DNA of 15,040 nt from Clostridiales bacterium. Lineage in GTDB: Bacteria > Bacillota > Clostridia > Oscillospirales > Acutalibacteraceae. Position 1 is the stretch's first letter. Each line of letters opens with the position of its first letter. This document shows, in pieces, positions 15,026 to 15,040 of this stretch. The DNA lies in the NCBI GenBank assembly GCA_019415945.1, contig DXYF01000036.1, forward strand, positions 1-15,040, written 5' to 3'. Position numbers and translations under genes: made by a program. Under the pieces are notes generated by a model. The model made no database searches. It was not told where the DNA came from and saw only the letters and a list, made by a program, of their open reading frames with translations.

Positions 15026-15040
15026 CTGTATTTTTAATAT

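Overview
The window looks like chromosomal DNA from a low-GC, spore-forming member of the Clostridia, most likely the Ruminococcaceae/Oscillospirales. Strong AGGAGG-type ribosome binding sites, TTGACA/TATAAT promoters, spoVAD and spoVAE, a PQTG-type cell-wall anchor and a secreted starch-active pair all fit that group. A Ruminococcus bromii-like starch degrader is the best guess. It is inferred from gene content, not from a marker gene. All genes but one (spoVAE) lie on the minus strand, so they are described below from right to left.

Right end (15025-10540): an extracellular GH13 alpha-amylase lipoprotein is followed by a large secreted surface protein. The surface protein has an N-terminal starch-binding-like domain, two copies of a roughly 150-residue cohesin-like domain, a long Thr/Pro/Glu-rich stalk and a C-terminal sorting signal. 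Each gene has its own ribosome binding site and downstream hairpin, and the surface protein also has a recognisable promoter. Together they suggest starch capture and hydrolysis at the cell surface.

Middle (10543-7301): a long AT-rich gap with two hairpins leads to spoVAD (minus), a PAP2 phosphatase (minus) and, facing them, spoVAE (plus). SpoVAD and SpoVAE normally lie next to each other, downstream of SpoVAC, and form part of the dipicolinic acid channel of spores. Here they are convergent, with a PAP2 gene between them and no spoVAC in view. A long stepped hairpin with a T-run closes both transcription units.

Left-middle (7300-2242): a tightly coupled four-gene operon encodes a GldA-like ATPase, a GldF-like permease, a GldG-like auxiliary protein and a DUF4340 protein. 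Two junctions are 1-nt stop/start overlaps, and all three downstream genes have their ribosome binding site inside or just after the preceding gene. A 16-bp perfect stem terminator ends the operon.

Left end (2221-1): a GtrB-like polyprenyl-phosphate glycosyltransferase and a GtrA-like flippase form a two-gene operon ending in a strong terminator. Directly beyond lie two tandem 96-bp units that look like small structured RNAs on the minus strand. Each ends in its own intrinsic terminator, and I do not recognise the family. They are the best candidate for something undescribed here. Further left, a perfect-consensus promoter with a structured leader fires out of the window towards an unseen gene.
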